Source: Flavobacteriaceae bacterium
GTDB taxonomy: Bacteria > Bacteroidota > Bacteroidia > Flavobacteriales > Flavobacteriaceae
Assembly (NCBI GenBank): GCA_017858055.1
Contig: JAFMCA010000008.1
Coordinates: forward strand, 1-59,842
DNA length: 59,842 bases
Direction: 5' to 3'
Made by a program: the position numbers and the translations under genes
Notes under the pieces: model-generated
What the model was told of the DNA's origin: nothing
What the model saw: the letters and a program-made list of their open reading frames with translations, nothing else
Database searches by the model: none
Part shown: positions 51,560 through 59,842 of the stretch, piece after piece
Layout: the number at the start of each line of letters is the position of its first letter
Numbering within the stretch: the stretch's first letter is position 1

Positions 51560-54148
51560 TTAAGCAGAATTCCTACTCGCATTGATGTTTCCAAAAAGCG
51601 AACGAGTGATCATGGTTTCCATAATGCTTATTTGCTTTTTGTCTATGTTTTTATCTTCCTTCAGTTTTTGTAATTCCATTAAAGCATATTGCTGAATGGT
51701 TAATAAAGGTTGAACGATTTCTTCCCTAGCTTTGATCGATGCCTTTCCAGCGGCTTCATTTTCCATTAGTGACTTAAATCCACTTACTTCCAACAACAAC
51801 GCTTTTGTCAGATTGTATTCATTAAAAATAATTTCCCAAAATGCGCCAAACTCTTCATCCTCTTTCATATAGGCCGTGAGTTTAAAAAACGACTTGGTTA
51901 AACTCATCATACTATTAAAAATAAGCGTTCTAAAAAATCTTGAATTTCGATACAACTGCTTGATGTCGTCTAATTTGTTTTGAATCAAAAAGGAGTTTAA
52001 TGCAGTACCCACCCCATAAAATCCGGGAACGTTTTGTTTGAGCTGACTCCAGCTTCCAACAAAAGGAATTGCGCGCAAATCCTCAAATTTTAATTCGGAA
52101 GATTTTCCTCGCTTTGAGGGTCTGCTTCCAATATTTGTTTTTGCGTAATAAGGAAGTGTTGACATTCGTTCCAGATAAGGAATAAACATAGGGTGAGCTT
52201 TAAAGTCATTATAAGCTTTATAACTCACTTCTGCAATCCCTTCTAGAGTAGCGCGATCTTTATCGGATAGGTTGTTTTTACCGGGATTTAAAACTTGACT
52301 TTCGATACCTGAACTCAGTAACTGTTCAAGATTGTATTGTGAAGAATCCAATGTACCGAAATTTGAGCTAATCGTCTGCCCTTGTACAGTCAGTTGGATG
52401 TCATCATTTTGGATGGTATCCCCCATGGAAGCGTAAAACTCGTGAGTATTTCCGCCTCCTCGAGCAGGTGGCCCCCCTCTTCCATCAAAAAAGGCTATAC
52501 GAATGCCAAATTCTGAGGCCAGTTCACTTAAAGCTTCTTTCGCCTTGTATATACTCCAATTCGCCATGAAATAACCTCCATCTTTTGTTCCATCAGAAAA
52601 GCCCAACATGACTGTTTGCTTCATGTTCCGTTGTTCCAGATGCTTAATATAAATGGGATTACTAAATAAACCTCTCATGACCACAGCAGCGGTAACTAAA
52701 TCGGGAATAGTCTCAAATAGCGGTATAAAATCAACTGTTGGATTTTCCCATTTGCTCATTCTACACATAGCGAAAAGCTCAAGAATATTTTCCAAGGTTT
52801 GACAATTGCTAATAATGTATCGATTACAGCCTCGCTCCCCATTCATTTCCTGAATAATTCGCATTGCTCGAATACTTTCTAGGGTTTGATGTGTAATTTC
52901 GTCTTGGAAAATCGTAGGAGGTAAATCACCTTTTAAATTAGGTAAAATGGCACATCGTTCTGCTTCAGAAAGTTTGAGATAGTTTTTAGGCAAATCTTTA
53001 ACATAGAGCTGAACATCAGGATGGCTTACAATCTCATTAAAAACCGATCGATGAACTCGTGAATCCTGACGAATATCCAAACTGGCAAAATGAAATCCGA
53101 ACAATTCGATTTTGTGGATCAAATCATTAATATCTTCCAAATAGAGCCCTTTGTGTTCTTTTTGAATCGTTTCTGAGATATACATCATTTCAGAACGTAC
53201 AAACTCCAAGGAAAATTGGTCGTTTCTGTCGGGATAAAAAAGAGCGTTAAAAACTGCACTCTCCAATCCAACAACACGCTCCTCTACACCCGGAAAAGTC
53301 AATTTTCTTTTGAGTTTTCGTAGGTCTCGATAATAATTTCTCAAAATAGAAAACCGTAATCTTTCTGCTGTTTTTAATGTGATTTCAGGAGTTACATAAG
53401 GGTTTCCATCTCGATCGCCCCCTGGCCAAAAACCAAAATCAAAAATTGCATTGTTCATTGAGTCTGAGGAGATGATGTGATCCGAAATATAACCGTAAAT
53501 GGTACTTGCGGAATGGTAAAAAACATTTTCTAAAAACCAAATCAAACTCACAGCCTCATCAAAAGGTGAGGGTTTTTCTTTTTTATAAAACGGGGTTTTA
53601 CCCAATTGAACAAGTAGCTTTTGAATAAGATCCAAGTCGTCTTGAGCAATGGCCTTAGAAAGTTCGTTGATGATTACCAAAACATTATCTGGGTAGAATT
53701 GTGTAGGATGAGCGGTCAGCACAATCCTGACTTTAAAACGTTTAATATAATCCGTAAGAGCACTCGTGAGTTGTTTTTTCTGTGCTTCTTCTTTGATGTT
53801 TCTCAGAGTACCCCTACCGTGCATATTGTTTACGTAGGAAAAACTAGCATCCTCAATAGCGTCAAAAAGGACCACTTGTCGTTCGATATACTGAATGAAA
53901 TTAAAAAGCAAGTCATGACGCTGATTTTGATCCAAATCAGGATTAAAACGCTGGAAAAAACTGGAAACAATTTCTCTAGGGTTGTGATTTAATTCAAACT
54001 GATTTTTACAATGATCAGCAAACAAAGGCAATAAAAGCGCTGTGTTTCTAATGTTTTCAAAGGGGAGGGTAAGGAATAAACTGTTGTAAATTTGAAATCT
54101 GGAAAGTACTTTTTCGTTAAATCGTTCAATTTTTGGTTTTCGGGCCAT
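51560..54148 (-). CDS. ppc: Phosphoenolpyruvate carboxylase, divergent flavobacterial type
   Basis: 862 residues. The catalytic His147 is in VLTAHPTQFYP, and FWPGGDRDGNP and GFSDGTKDGG (Lys522) match other PEP carboxylases. The usual FHGRGG...GRGGG loop reads FDGRGGPPARGGG (residues 554-566), with Asp for His but the Arg kept. The C-terminus ends SRNSA where others end RNTG. It adds bicarbonate to PEP to refill oxaloacetate. It is 14 bases after the Lrp-type regulator gene. Confidence 0.94.
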   Translation of the reverse strand: MARKPKIERFNEKVLSRFQIYNSLFLTLPFENIRNTALLLPLFADHCKNQFELNHNPREIVSSFFQRFNPDLDQNQRHDLLFNFIQYIERQVVLFDAIEDASFSYVNNMHGRGTLRNIKEEAQKKQLTSALTDYIKRFKVRIVLTAHPTQFYPDNVLVIINELSKAIAQDDLDLIQKLLVQLGKTPFYKKEKPSPFDEAVSLIWFLENVFYHSASTIYGYISDHIISSDSMNNAIFDFGFWPGGDRDGNPYVTPEITLKTAERLRFSILRNYYRDLRKLKRKLTFPGVEERVVGLESAVFNALFYPDRNDQFSLEFVRSEMMYISETIQKEHKGLYLEDINDLIHKIELFGFHFASLDIRQDSRVHRSVFNEIVSHPDVQLYVKDLPKNYLKLSEAERCAILPNLKGDLPPTIFQDEITHQTLESIRAMRIIQEMNGERGCNRYIISNCQTLENILELFAMCRMSKWENPTVDFIPLFETIPDLVTAAVVMRGLFSNPIYIKHLEQRNMKQTVMLGFSDGTKDGGYFMANWSIYKAKEALSELASEFGIRIAFFDGRGGPPARGGGNTHEFYASMGDTIQNDDIQLTVQGQTISSNFGTLDSSQYNLEQLLSSGIESQVLNPGKNNLSDKDRATLEGIAEVSYKAYNDFKAHPMFIPYLERMSTLPYYAKTNIGSRPSKRGKSSELKFEDLRAIPFVGSWSQLKQNVPGFYGVGTALNSFLIQNKLDDIKQLYRNSRFFRTLIFNSMMSLTKSFFKLTAYMKEDEEFGAFWEIIFNEYNLTKALLLEVSGFKSLMENEAAGKASIKAREEIVQPLLTIQQYALMELQKLKEDKNIDKKQISIMETMITRSLFGNINASRNSA

Positions 54149-54162
54149 TTACTTTATAAAAT

Positions 54163-54642
54163 TTATAATTCGTTAAATATGCTATGCATTAGTCTTTTTT
54201 TATCATTAATGCTTTCCTCTAGTGAAATCATGGTCTCCGTTCTAGAGACTCCGGGTACATCATCAATTTTAAAAATGATTTCTTTAGCATGGTTGGTATC
54301 TCTCGCACGTACTTTGCAAAATATATTAAACTTTCCAGTGGTGATATGAGCTACAGTGATGTAGGGGATTTTATCTAATTCCTCAATAACCTTTGCGGTA
54401 GCATTTGTTTTTTCTAAAAAGATTCCTACGTAGGCTATAAAAGAATACCCTAGTTTTTCGTAATCCAAATTCAGTGAAGAACCCTTGATAATTCCAGATT
54501 CTTCCATTTTTTTTACCCTTACGTGAACAGTTCCTGCGGAAATCAGAAGACGTTTGGAAATGTCTGTGAAAGGTATGCGGGTATTGTCTATTAAAATATC
54601 CAGGATTTGGTGATCAATTTCGTCTAATAATACTTTACTCAT
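54163..54642 (-). CDS. Lrp/AsnC-family transcriptional regulator
   Basis: 159 residues: N-terminal winged HTH (about 5-65; DEIDHQILDIL...RLLISAGTVHVRVKKMEESGII) and a C-terminal RAM/ACT domain. These proteins sense amino acids and may activate or repress. Reading into ppc, it may control anaplerosis, though that is inference. The -7 box is at 54670-54677. Confidence 0.92.
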   Translation of the reverse strand: MSKVLLDEIDHQILDILIDNTRIPFTDISKRLLISAGTVHVRVKKMEESGIIKGSSLNLDYEKLGYSFIAYVGIFLEKTNATAKVIEELDKIPYITVAHITTGKFNIFCKVRARDTNHAKEIIFKIDDVPGVSRTETMISLEESINDKKRLMHSIFNEL

Positions 54643-54669
54643 TGGTTATGATATAGTGTTCCTATTTTA

Positions 54670-54677
54670 CAAATTTA
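54670..54677 (-). promoter_or_regulatory. Lrp-ppc promoter, -7 box TAAATTTG
   Basis: Exact consensus on the minus strand, 27 bases before the ATG at 54642. Confidence 0.45.
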
Positions 54678-54726
54678 ATGAAAAAAAGGGTATATCGTTG
54701 AATTATTTTCCTGGATTTTAAGATTT

Positions 54727-55806
54727 TTATAAATATAATATATCAAAATTGAAGTTTTCAATCATTTTTCCATTTTTATATTCTAAGGGAATCGATCGGA
54801 TCTTATCTGGCAGCTTACCGTATTGATGTGCACGTTGCTCTAAAGAAGTGCCATAAGAAACCATTTCAGGAAGAAAATGAATGCTTTGATCTTTCAAAAC
54901 TTCCTGGTAGAGTAGCGCAATTTTTTGATTGGTTTTGATTTCATTATTGTCCACTATAGTCTGATCCAAAAGGATTAGATCAACAAATTCAACTTCGTTT
55001 TTTGGGATCTGAAAATAGGTTTCTATTTCATACCGCTGTTCATTTTGGACAAGTTGTTGAACCAATGTTTTATAGGCCAAGAGAATGTGTGATCTTGTCT
55101 GCTCTCTCTGATAATCCCCAGGAACGTGTCCTGCCTCAAAGAGGAGGGTTGGTGTGCCTAGTTGTGTATAAGAGTCTCCTACACAATTTGGGTTAAAACC
55201 GTCGTCATATCTACCTATAGCATTTGGAATTACTTCGGATAAAGCTTCAAACATTCCAACAATATACTCCATGGCAATTTTTCTTGCGGGGGTTACTGTT
55301 CTTTCGGGATTGGCTGAAGGAGCCAAAAACGAAACACTTGCAGAAGGACCTCCTTTACCAGCCGCGTAGATAGTCCTTTGACCGTGAAGATTTAAACACA
55401 AATCAGGAGCGATCTTCTCATAAGCTTCTCGCAACACCCTACTTTCAGGTTGAGTCAATTCGATCGCGTCACGATTTAAGTCGACCCCAAGAGCATTGAA
55501 ACGCGTGTAACGTTCCGCCCCGTCCGGATTGAGCTGTGGGACGATATACAAAGTAAGCTGTTCTCTTAGAGGCTTTTGTTCAGGAGCTAAAAACCAAGGA
55601 ATGAAATCAAATAGAGCTTTGGTTGTTGTGCTTTCATTACCATGCATTTGAGACCACATCAATACTTTAGTTCCTCCAGTCCCAAGGGTAATCATTTCTA
55701 TAGCACGATTTTCTACAGAATAACCTAAGGTTTTTATTAAATCTGAGCTAAGAGTTTTTAAAAATTCAGTCAAATGAATAGGGGGTAAATAACGCTTGCA
55801 AGCCAT
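54727..55806 (-). CDS. M14-family zinc carboxypeptidase-like protein
   Basis: 359 residues without signal peptide. Zinc motif MHGNEST (HxxE) at about 55-61, with the third ligand His in LNLHGQRT and a Glu in LFEAGHVPGD. It resembles M14/succinylglutamate-desuccinylase-type peptidases that remove C-terminal residues. Expected cytoplasmic. It is divergent from the XRE gene across a 256-base spacer with repeated GTTTACA sites that overlap its -7 box. Confidence 0.88.
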   Translation of the reverse strand: MACKRYLPPIHLTEFLKTLSSDLIKTLGYSVENRAIEMITLGTGGTKVLMWSQMHGNESTTTKALFDFIPWFLAPEQKPLREQLTLYIVPQLNPDGAERYTRFNALGVDLNRDAIELTQPESRVLREAYEKIAPDLCLNLHGQRTIYAAGKGGPSASVSFLAPSANPERTVTPARKIAMEYIVGMFEALSEVIPNAIGRYDDGFNPNCVGDSYTQLGTPTLLFEAGHVPGDYQREQTRSHILLAYKTLVQQLVQNEQRYEIETYFQIPKNEVEFVDLILLDQTIVDNNEIKTNQKIALLYQEVLKDQSIHFLPEMVSYGTSLEQRAHQYGKLPDKIRSIPLEYKNGKMIENFNFDILYL

Positions 55807-55824
55807 ATTTTATTTTTAATAACA

Positions 55825-55832
55825 CAAATGTA
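55825..55832 (-). promoter_or_regulatory. M14 gene promoter, -7 box TACATTTG
   Basis: Exact consensus on the minus strand, 18 bases before the ATG; a TTG 16 bases upstream (55849-55851) fits -33. It overlaps the GTTTACA-type site at 55829-55835. A second box TACTTTTG lies at 55862-55869. Confidence 0.55.
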
Positions 55833-55850
55833 AACATCCATTTGTTTACA
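55829..55850. repeat. Inverted repeat TGTAAAC-N8-GTTTACA
   Basis: Perfect 7-base arms (55829-55835 and 55844-55850) with 8 bases between. The left arm overlaps the M14 -7 box and the right arm its -33 region, as for a repressor operator. The overlapping palindrome TACAATTGTA (55847-55856) follows. Confidence 0.6.
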
Positions 55851-55856
55851 ATTGTA

Positions 55857-55863
55857 GTTTACA
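55857..55863. repeat. GTTTACA copy
   Basis: Direct repeat of the right arm above, 13 bases further on and in the same orientation, between the two M14-side -7 boxes. Confidence 0.5.
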
Positions 55864-55917
55864 AAAGTAACACAATCTCCCGATTAAAGTTAGGAAGTTC
55901 GTAGGTCAAGTGATTAT

Positions 55918-55924
55918 TGTAAAC
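55918..55924. repeat. TGTAAAC copy
   Basis: Single site in the middle of the spacer, inverted relative to the preceding copy. Confidence 0.4.
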
Positions 55925-56022
55925 ATAATTTAATTTTAAAAACTTTAAATATTGATTATTAAATGATTAAGATGTATTTCTAAAGTAAAACTTTTATAAT
56001 AATGGGCTTGTTATTCTTAAAT

Positions 56023-56030
56023 TACATTTG
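56023..56030 (+). promoter_or_regulatory. XRE gene promoter, -7 box TACATTTG
   Basis: Exact consensus on the plus strand, 32 bases before the ATG at 56063. Confidence 0.5.
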
Positions 56031-56055
56031 TATATTCGTACTTCACACTAGTTAA

Positions 56056-56071
56056 GTTTACAATGTTAAAC
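56056..56071. repeat. Operator-like GTTTACAATGTTAAAC over the XRE start codon
   Basis: GTTTACA directly precedes the ATG, and GTTAAAC continues into the second codon; the 16 bases are an imperfect palindrome with GTTTA/TAAAC arms. It lies downstream of the predicted start of transcription. Confidence 0.5.
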
Positions 56072-56467
56072 ATAGATGCGTTTATTGATCGACTGGAGCA
56101 ATTGATGGAAAATCATCAATTAAATGCTGCCTCTTTTTCAGAGAAAATTGGAGTACAACGCTCTTCCCTCTCCCATATTTTATCAAGACGCAACAAACCA
56201 AGTTTAGACTTTATTTTAAAAATACAAGCACAATTTGATGAAGTTGATTTTGACTGGCTTCTATTAGGGACCTCAAAAAAAGTTTCCTTTGCAGCTGATG
56301 ATTTGAAAAAGCAAGAAACCGCTACCGAAAAAAAAGAGGATTTTAAGGAGGAAAATATTCAACTCGAAAACCAAAGCAATTCTCCTAAAAATAGACCGTC
56401 TGAACTATTGAAAATTGTGGAGTTCTATAAGGATGGAACTTTTGATGTTTTTTTGCCTAAATCTTAG
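56063..56467 (+). CDS. XRE-family transcriptional regulator
   Basis: 134 residues. An N-terminal HTH (about 18-60; FSEKIGVQRSSLSHILSRRNKPSL) has a clear Cro/CI-type pattern. A long charged linker rich in Lys, Glu and Gln (about 75-115) leads to a short C-terminal motif LLKIVEFYKDGTFDVFLP, seen in small flavobacterial XRE proteins and perhaps used for dimerisation. Repeated GTTTACA sites around its promoter and start suggest autoregulation. Confidence 0.88.
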   Translation: MLNIDAFIDRLEQLMENHQLNAASFSEKIGVQRSSLSHILSRRNKPSLDFILKIQAQFDEVDFDWLLLGTSKKVSFAADDLKKQETATEKKEDFKEENIQLENQSNSPKNRPSELLKIVEFYKDGTFDVFLPKS

Positions 56468-56475
56468 TAATTTTG
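56468..56475 (+). promoter_or_regulatory. Small lipoprotein gene promoter, -7 box TAATTTTG
   Basis: Exact consensus immediately after the XRE stop codon; six bases separate it from the ATG at 56482, predicting a 5' UTR of about 2 bases. The in-frame TTG at 56473 is part of this box. Confidence 0.55.
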
Positions 56476-56481
56476 TGTCCT

Positions 56482-56853
56482 ATGAAAAGGATGCTTTTAG
56501 GCGTGTTAATTTTGTTTCAATCTTGCTATACCGTAGAACGTAACTGCCTTCCCTTTCATACTGGAACCTTTGAATTTACTCAAATTATTAAAAATGAAAT
56601 GAAGACCTCTACGTTCACTAGAGATTCTCTTTATGAAATCGAACAGTTTGAAGGAAAAATCGATACCGCCAGCATACGTTGGGTAAACGATTGCGAATGC
56701 ATCCTTACCAAACTCAACCCCACCTCAAACCAAGAAAAAAGACCTATTCAGATCAAAATCATAAGCACAACACAAAACAGTTATGTTTTTGAATATTCTT
56801 TGGTTGGAGACGCAAAAAACACGCAACGCGGAACAATTCAAAAAATTAATTAA
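56482..56853 (+). CDS. Small lipoprotein, unknown
   Basis: 123 residues from the ATG at 56482. A lipoprotein signal ends at Cys15 (LLGVLILFQSC), followed by a beta-rich domain of about 100 residues with few recognisable motifs (RWVNDCECILT, a Cys pair). Similar flavobacterial genes next to parC are sometimes mislabelled 'DNA topoisomerase IV' through proximity; nothing here is topoisomerase-like. It is 2 bases from terC. Confidence 0.65.
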   Translation: MKRMLLGVLILFQSCYTVERNCLPFHTGTFEFTQIIKNEMKTSTFTRDSLYEIEQFEGKIDTASIRWVNDCECILTKLNPTSNQEKRPIQIKIISTTQNSYVFEYSLVGDAKNTQRGTIQKIN

Positions 56854-56855
56854 AC

Positions 56856-57620
56856 ATGCTTACACCCGATCTTATCCTCGCTTTTTTGACATTAACGTTT
56901 CTGGAAATTGTTCTGGGAATAGACAACATCATATTTATATCCATTCTGGCCAGTCGTTTTCCCCAAGAGACCAGAAAAAAATTAATGCGAATTGGCCTTT
57001 TTCTCGCTATGTTGATGCGCATCGTATTGCTTCTTGGGATCAGCTGGCTTGTGCAGATTCAAAAATCACTTTTCAGTATAGATTCTGCTTGGATCTCTAC
57101 TACTGTCACTTTACAATCCATCATTCTGCTTTTAGGAGGGTTGTTTTTGATCTATAAAAGTACACGTGAAATTTTTGATAAAGTAGAAAATGTTGACGAA
57201 GCATTTAAGCAGGAAAACAATACCAAATTCTCTTTTTCACGCGCTTTAGTCCAAATTGTTTTGATTGACATCGTATTTTCTTTTGATTCTATTTTAACTG
57301 CTGTTGGGATGACGAACGGGATTCCCTATGCCCTACCCATTATGATTGCTGCAGTTGTGGTCGCAATTTTTATCATGATGCTCTTTGCTACGCCTGTTAG
57401 CAGCTATATCAACGACCATCCTTCCCTACAGATTTTAGGACTTTCTTTTTTATTGCTGATTGGTTTTATGTTAATTACAGAAGCAGCACACTTGTCTCAA
57501 ACATCCTTCTTTGGCGCCAGTATCGGCACCATACCGAAAGGGTATTTGTATTTTGCGATTGCTTTTTCTCTAGGTGTTGAAATGATCAATATGCGTTTCC
57601 GTAAAGGACCGAAACACTAA
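56856..57620 (+). CDS. TerC-family membrane protein
   Basis: 254 residues with about 7 membrane helices. The two acidic membrane motifs GIDNIIFISILA (about 22-33) and FSFDSILTAVG (about 144-154) are those of TerC/YoaE-type transporters, associated with metal-ion (often manganese) export during protein maturation. The substrate is inferred from the family only. Its TAA overlaps the parC stop (CTAA). Confidence 0.9.
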   Translation: MLTPDLILAFLTLTFLEIVLGIDNIIFISILASRFPQETRKKLMRIGLFLAMLMRIVLLLGISWLVQIQKSLFSIDSAWISTTVTLQSIILLLGGLFLIYKSTREIFDKVENVDEAFKQENNTKFSFSRALVQIVLIDIVFSFDSILTAVGMTNGIPYALPIMIAAVVVAIFIMMLFATPVSSYINDHPSLQILGLSFLLLIGFMLITEAAHLSQTSFFGASIGTIPKGYLYFAIAFSLGVEMINMRFRKGPKH

Positions 57621-59842
57621 AATTCCAATCGAATCTGACTGTCGTCTTTATCAGGTAATATCGCCTCTTCTCCCTCTACCTCAATGTCATTTGGATCCAG
57701 CTCTTCGGGAATTTCGTATTCTAAGGCTTCTTTAAGAATTACATTTTTGATTTTCTTATCGGACAACTGATTTCCTAGTGCTTTAAAGCCTTTAACAGAA
57801 ATAAACTCTTCGGCATTGACCTCTAATTGATCTAATTCCGCTTTTCCTCTTGGCTTTTCAAATTCAATGGACAGCACGGGTCTGCCTTCAAAACAAACAA
57901 AGGTAAGCTCCCCATTTTCTTTAATAAAAGATTCTTCTCGGTCAACGCTCTCTACACAAAATCGTTTAAGGAAATAACGTTCTTTTTCGGGATCGTAATG
58001 TACTGCAGTAATCGGCTTTTCTGGGATCCATTTTTCAATATGGATTACAGAATCATCGAAATGTAAGCTCAATTCGGGGGTGACTACTTTAATTGTTCCC
58101 TGTTCAGAAGCAATTAATAATTTATCATCCCCTTTAAACGCACCCAACAAGTCTCCTCTGCCTTCCAAATTTAAACGCCGAATAGAGGTATCAAACCATA
58201 TTTTCCTTGGCTTCAGGGTAGAAACTCCTTTTTCTTTCAGCTCAACTTTTCTCACATTGTATTTGGTTACAATATTGCCTCTTACGGAGCGCCCCTTAAT
58301 CTGAAGATCCGCAAAATCAAGATCCCATTTTAATTTCTTAATGCTGCCCATACTGCGAAGTAAAATGGTTACAATTTCGGCTTCACCGTTTGGATTTGCA
58401 GAAAAATAAAGGGTTTCTGAACCTGGTTTTTCTTGGGTTAAATCATAAATTTTATCACGTGTCACACCCGTCACTGCAAAACGTTTGATGTACGTGGGGC
58501 CTGATTTTCCGTCGCGATAAATCATATTATAAATTGTTCTGTTGTCTTTTTTCTTAAAAACAGCAGCGTGGAGAATGTTTTTTCCAATAAAAACTTTGCT
58601 ATCAACTTTTACCACTTGCATTTTTCCATCCTCTGTAAACACAATGATGTCATCGATATCGGAACAATCGCAAACGAATTCGTCTTTTTTAAGTGAAGTT
58701 CCAATAAAACCTTCTTCCCTGTTTACAAAAAGTTTTTGGTTTCTTACCACTACTTTTTTGGCATCTACATCGTCAAAAAGTCGGATTTCCGATTTCCGGT
58801 CTTTATCTCCACCATAGGTTTTCTTTAGGTGATTAAAATACCGAATAGCATAGTCGATAAGGTGAACTAAATTGTTTTTTACTTCTGCAATATCCCCTTC
58901 TAAGGCCTCGATTTTTTGTTGTGCTTTATCTAAATCAAATTTGGAGATCCTTTTGATTCTAATTTCCGTTAAACGGACAAGGTCTTCTTCTACTACCGCT
59001 CGCTTTAAATGTGTAATATGCGGCTTTAAGCCTTTATCAATAAATGCGATGACCTCTTCCCAGGTTTCAGCATCTTCAATATCCCGGTAGATTTTATTTT
59101 CAATAAATATTCGCTCTAAGGAAGCGTAATGCCATTGATTTTCCAATTCTTGAAGGGCTACTTCCAATTCCATTTTCAAAACTTGAACGGTATGGTCAGT
59201 AGAAATCTTAAGCATTTCCGTAACCCCCATAAAATGAGGCTTGTTATCGATAATTAAGCATCCTAAGGGTGAAATGGATGTTTCACAAGCCGTGAAAGCG
59301 TAAAGTGCATCTATGGTTTTGTCTGGAGAGATATCGTTAGGGATATGCACCAGAATTTCAACATCTGAAGAAGTATTGTCTTCAATTTTTTTGATTTTTA
59401 TTTTTCCCGTATCATTTGCTTTGAGAATACTGTCGATCAAGCTGGACGTATTCGTACTGAAAGGGATTTCATTAATTACTAAAGTATTTTTATCCTGCTG
59501 TGAAATTTTAGCTCTTACTCGAACTTTTCCTCCTCGCTGACCATCGTTGTAATTTTGTACGTCAATTATCCCCCCAGTTTGAAAATCCGGAAAAAGGGAA
59601 AACTTTTTTCCTTTTAAATGAGCAATGCTTGCTGATAACAATTCATTGAAATTGTGGGGTAAGATTTTAGTTGAAAGCCCTACAGCAATCCCTTCAGCCC
59701 CCTGAGCCAAAAGAAGAGGGAATTTCATGGGCAAGTGGATGGGCTCTTTCTTCCGTCCGTCATAAGAAAGTTGCCATTTGGTCACTTTCGGACTAAAAAC
59801 GACCTCTAGGGCAAATTTGGAAAGGCGTGCTTCGATATATCT
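57617..59842 (-). CDS. parC: DNA topoisomerase IV/gyrase subunit A, cut at its N-terminus
   Basis: The frame stays open through base 59842, so the N-terminus with the catalytic Tyr is outside the window; the GTG at 59785 is not the start. Visible are RYIEARLSK, PLLLAQGAEGIAVG, a coiled-coil tower (about 250-330 of the visible part) and a beta-pinwheel C-terminal domain. The acidic tail ends DKDDSQIRLEF. Flavobacterial ParC and GyrA are hard to separate without the full protein; the C-terminal domain lacks an obvious GyrA box QRRGGKG, which favours ParC. Confidence 0.9.
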   Translation of the reverse strand, partial: RYIEARLSKFALEVVFSPKVTKWQLSYDGRKKEPIHLPMKFPLLLAQGAEGIAVGLSTKILPHNFNELLSASIAHLKGKKFSLFPDFQTGGIIDVQNYNDGQRGGKVRVRAKISQQDKNTLVINEIPFSTNTSSLIDSILKANDTGKIKIKKIEDNTSSDVEILVHIPNDISPDKTIDALYAFTACETSISPLGCLIIDNKPHFMGVTEMLKISTDHTVQVLKMELEVALQELENQWHYASLERIFIENKIYRDIEDAETWEEVIAFIDKGLKPHITHLKRAVVEEDLVRLTEIRIKRISKFDLDKAQQKIEALEGDIAEVKNNLVHLIDYAIRYFNHLKKTYGGDKDRKSEIRLFDDVDAKKVVVRNQKLFVNREEGFIGTSLKKDEFVCDCSDIDDIIVFTEDGKMQVVKVDSKVFIGKNILHAAVFKKKDNRTIYNMIYRDGKSGPTYIKRFAVTGVTRDKIYDLTQEKPGSETLYFSANPNGEAEIVTILLRSMGSIKKLKWDLDFADLQIKGRSVRGNIVTKYNVRKVELKEKGVSTLKPRKIWFDTSIRRLNLEGRGDLLGAFKGDDKLLIASEQGTIKVVTPELSLHFDDSVIHIEKWIPEKPITAVHYDPEKERYFLKRFCVESVDREESFIKENGELTFVCFEGRPVLSIEFEKPRGKAELDQLEVNAEEFISVKGFKALGNQLSDKKIKNVILKEALEYEIPEELDPNDIEVEGEEAILPDKDDSQIRLEF

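Noticed and set aside
55825-56071. GTTTACA repeats as a CRISPR-like array
   Set aside because: Copies are short, mixed in orientation and irregularly spaced, with no uniform spacers and no cas genes.

Overview
The window is a chromosomal core region of a Bacteroidota bacterium, most likely class Flavobacteriia and probably marine. The evidence for this is: a fused LpxC-FabZ gene; the type IX secretion regulator PorX; a bifunctional HisB and HisIE; a flavobacterial-type PEP carboxylase; promoters with the Bacteroidota -7 box TAnnTTTG; and a general absence of Shine-Dalgarno sequences. The DNA is AT-rich and very tightly packed. I see no insertion sequence, prophage, CRISPR array, tRNA or rRNA. 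No stretch over 300 bases lacks a gene. Both edges cut genes: a conserved flavobacterial protein on the left and topoisomerase IV/gyrase subunit A on the right.

Layout. 1-4.75 kb: end of a conserved protein, then an M61 peptidase, a DUF2461 protein and a DUF885 lipoprotein reading leftwards. 4.8-12.0 kb: a complete leftward histidine operon, hisG-D-C-B-H-A-(35-codon ORF)-F-IE, preceded by a leader with a short His-containing peptide and a terminator/antiterminator pair. 12.0-18.3 kb: a leftward envelope/metabolism run from lpxD through lpxC-fabZ, lpxA, efp, sucD and fabG to an SPFH protein. 18.35-21.96 kb: an HD phosphohydrolase divergent from porX, then tsaE and a small DUF4258-like protein. 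21.9-30.1 kb: proline dehydrogenase, pcm, an oxidoreductase, a YciO-type protein, a UvrD/PcrA helicase, an M20 amidohydrolase and a patatin. 30.1-37.3 kb: recG, pheT, two small proteins and a sodium symporter. 37.3-43.5 kb: an ABC-F ATPase, a thioredoxin-fold lipoprotein, transaldolase, an SDR, the SRP RNA, glutaminyl cyclase and a thioesterase. 43.5-51.6 kb: glyA, nnr, clpB, smpB, a dienelactone hydrolase and aroB. 51.6-59.8 kb: ppc, an Lrp-type regulator, an M14 peptidase, an XRE regulator with repeated candidate operators, a small lipoprotein, TerC and parC/gyrA.

The genes are mostly housekeeping, and I found no obvious new multi-gene system. The most interesting signals are regulatory. 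First, a his attenuator whose antiterminator arm lies inside a 19-codon leader peptide with only two His codons. Second, a set of exact TAnnTTTG boxes placed so close to start codons that several mRNAs (lpxD, tsaE, smpB) should begin at the start codon itself, with the SRP RNA 5' end as internal calibration. Third, GTTTACA operator-like repeats around the XRE gene. Fourth, an uncharacterised 35-codon ORF that exactly fills the only gap in the his operon. All nine convergent gene pairs meet within 14 bp or overlap, which leaves no room for ordinary terminators.
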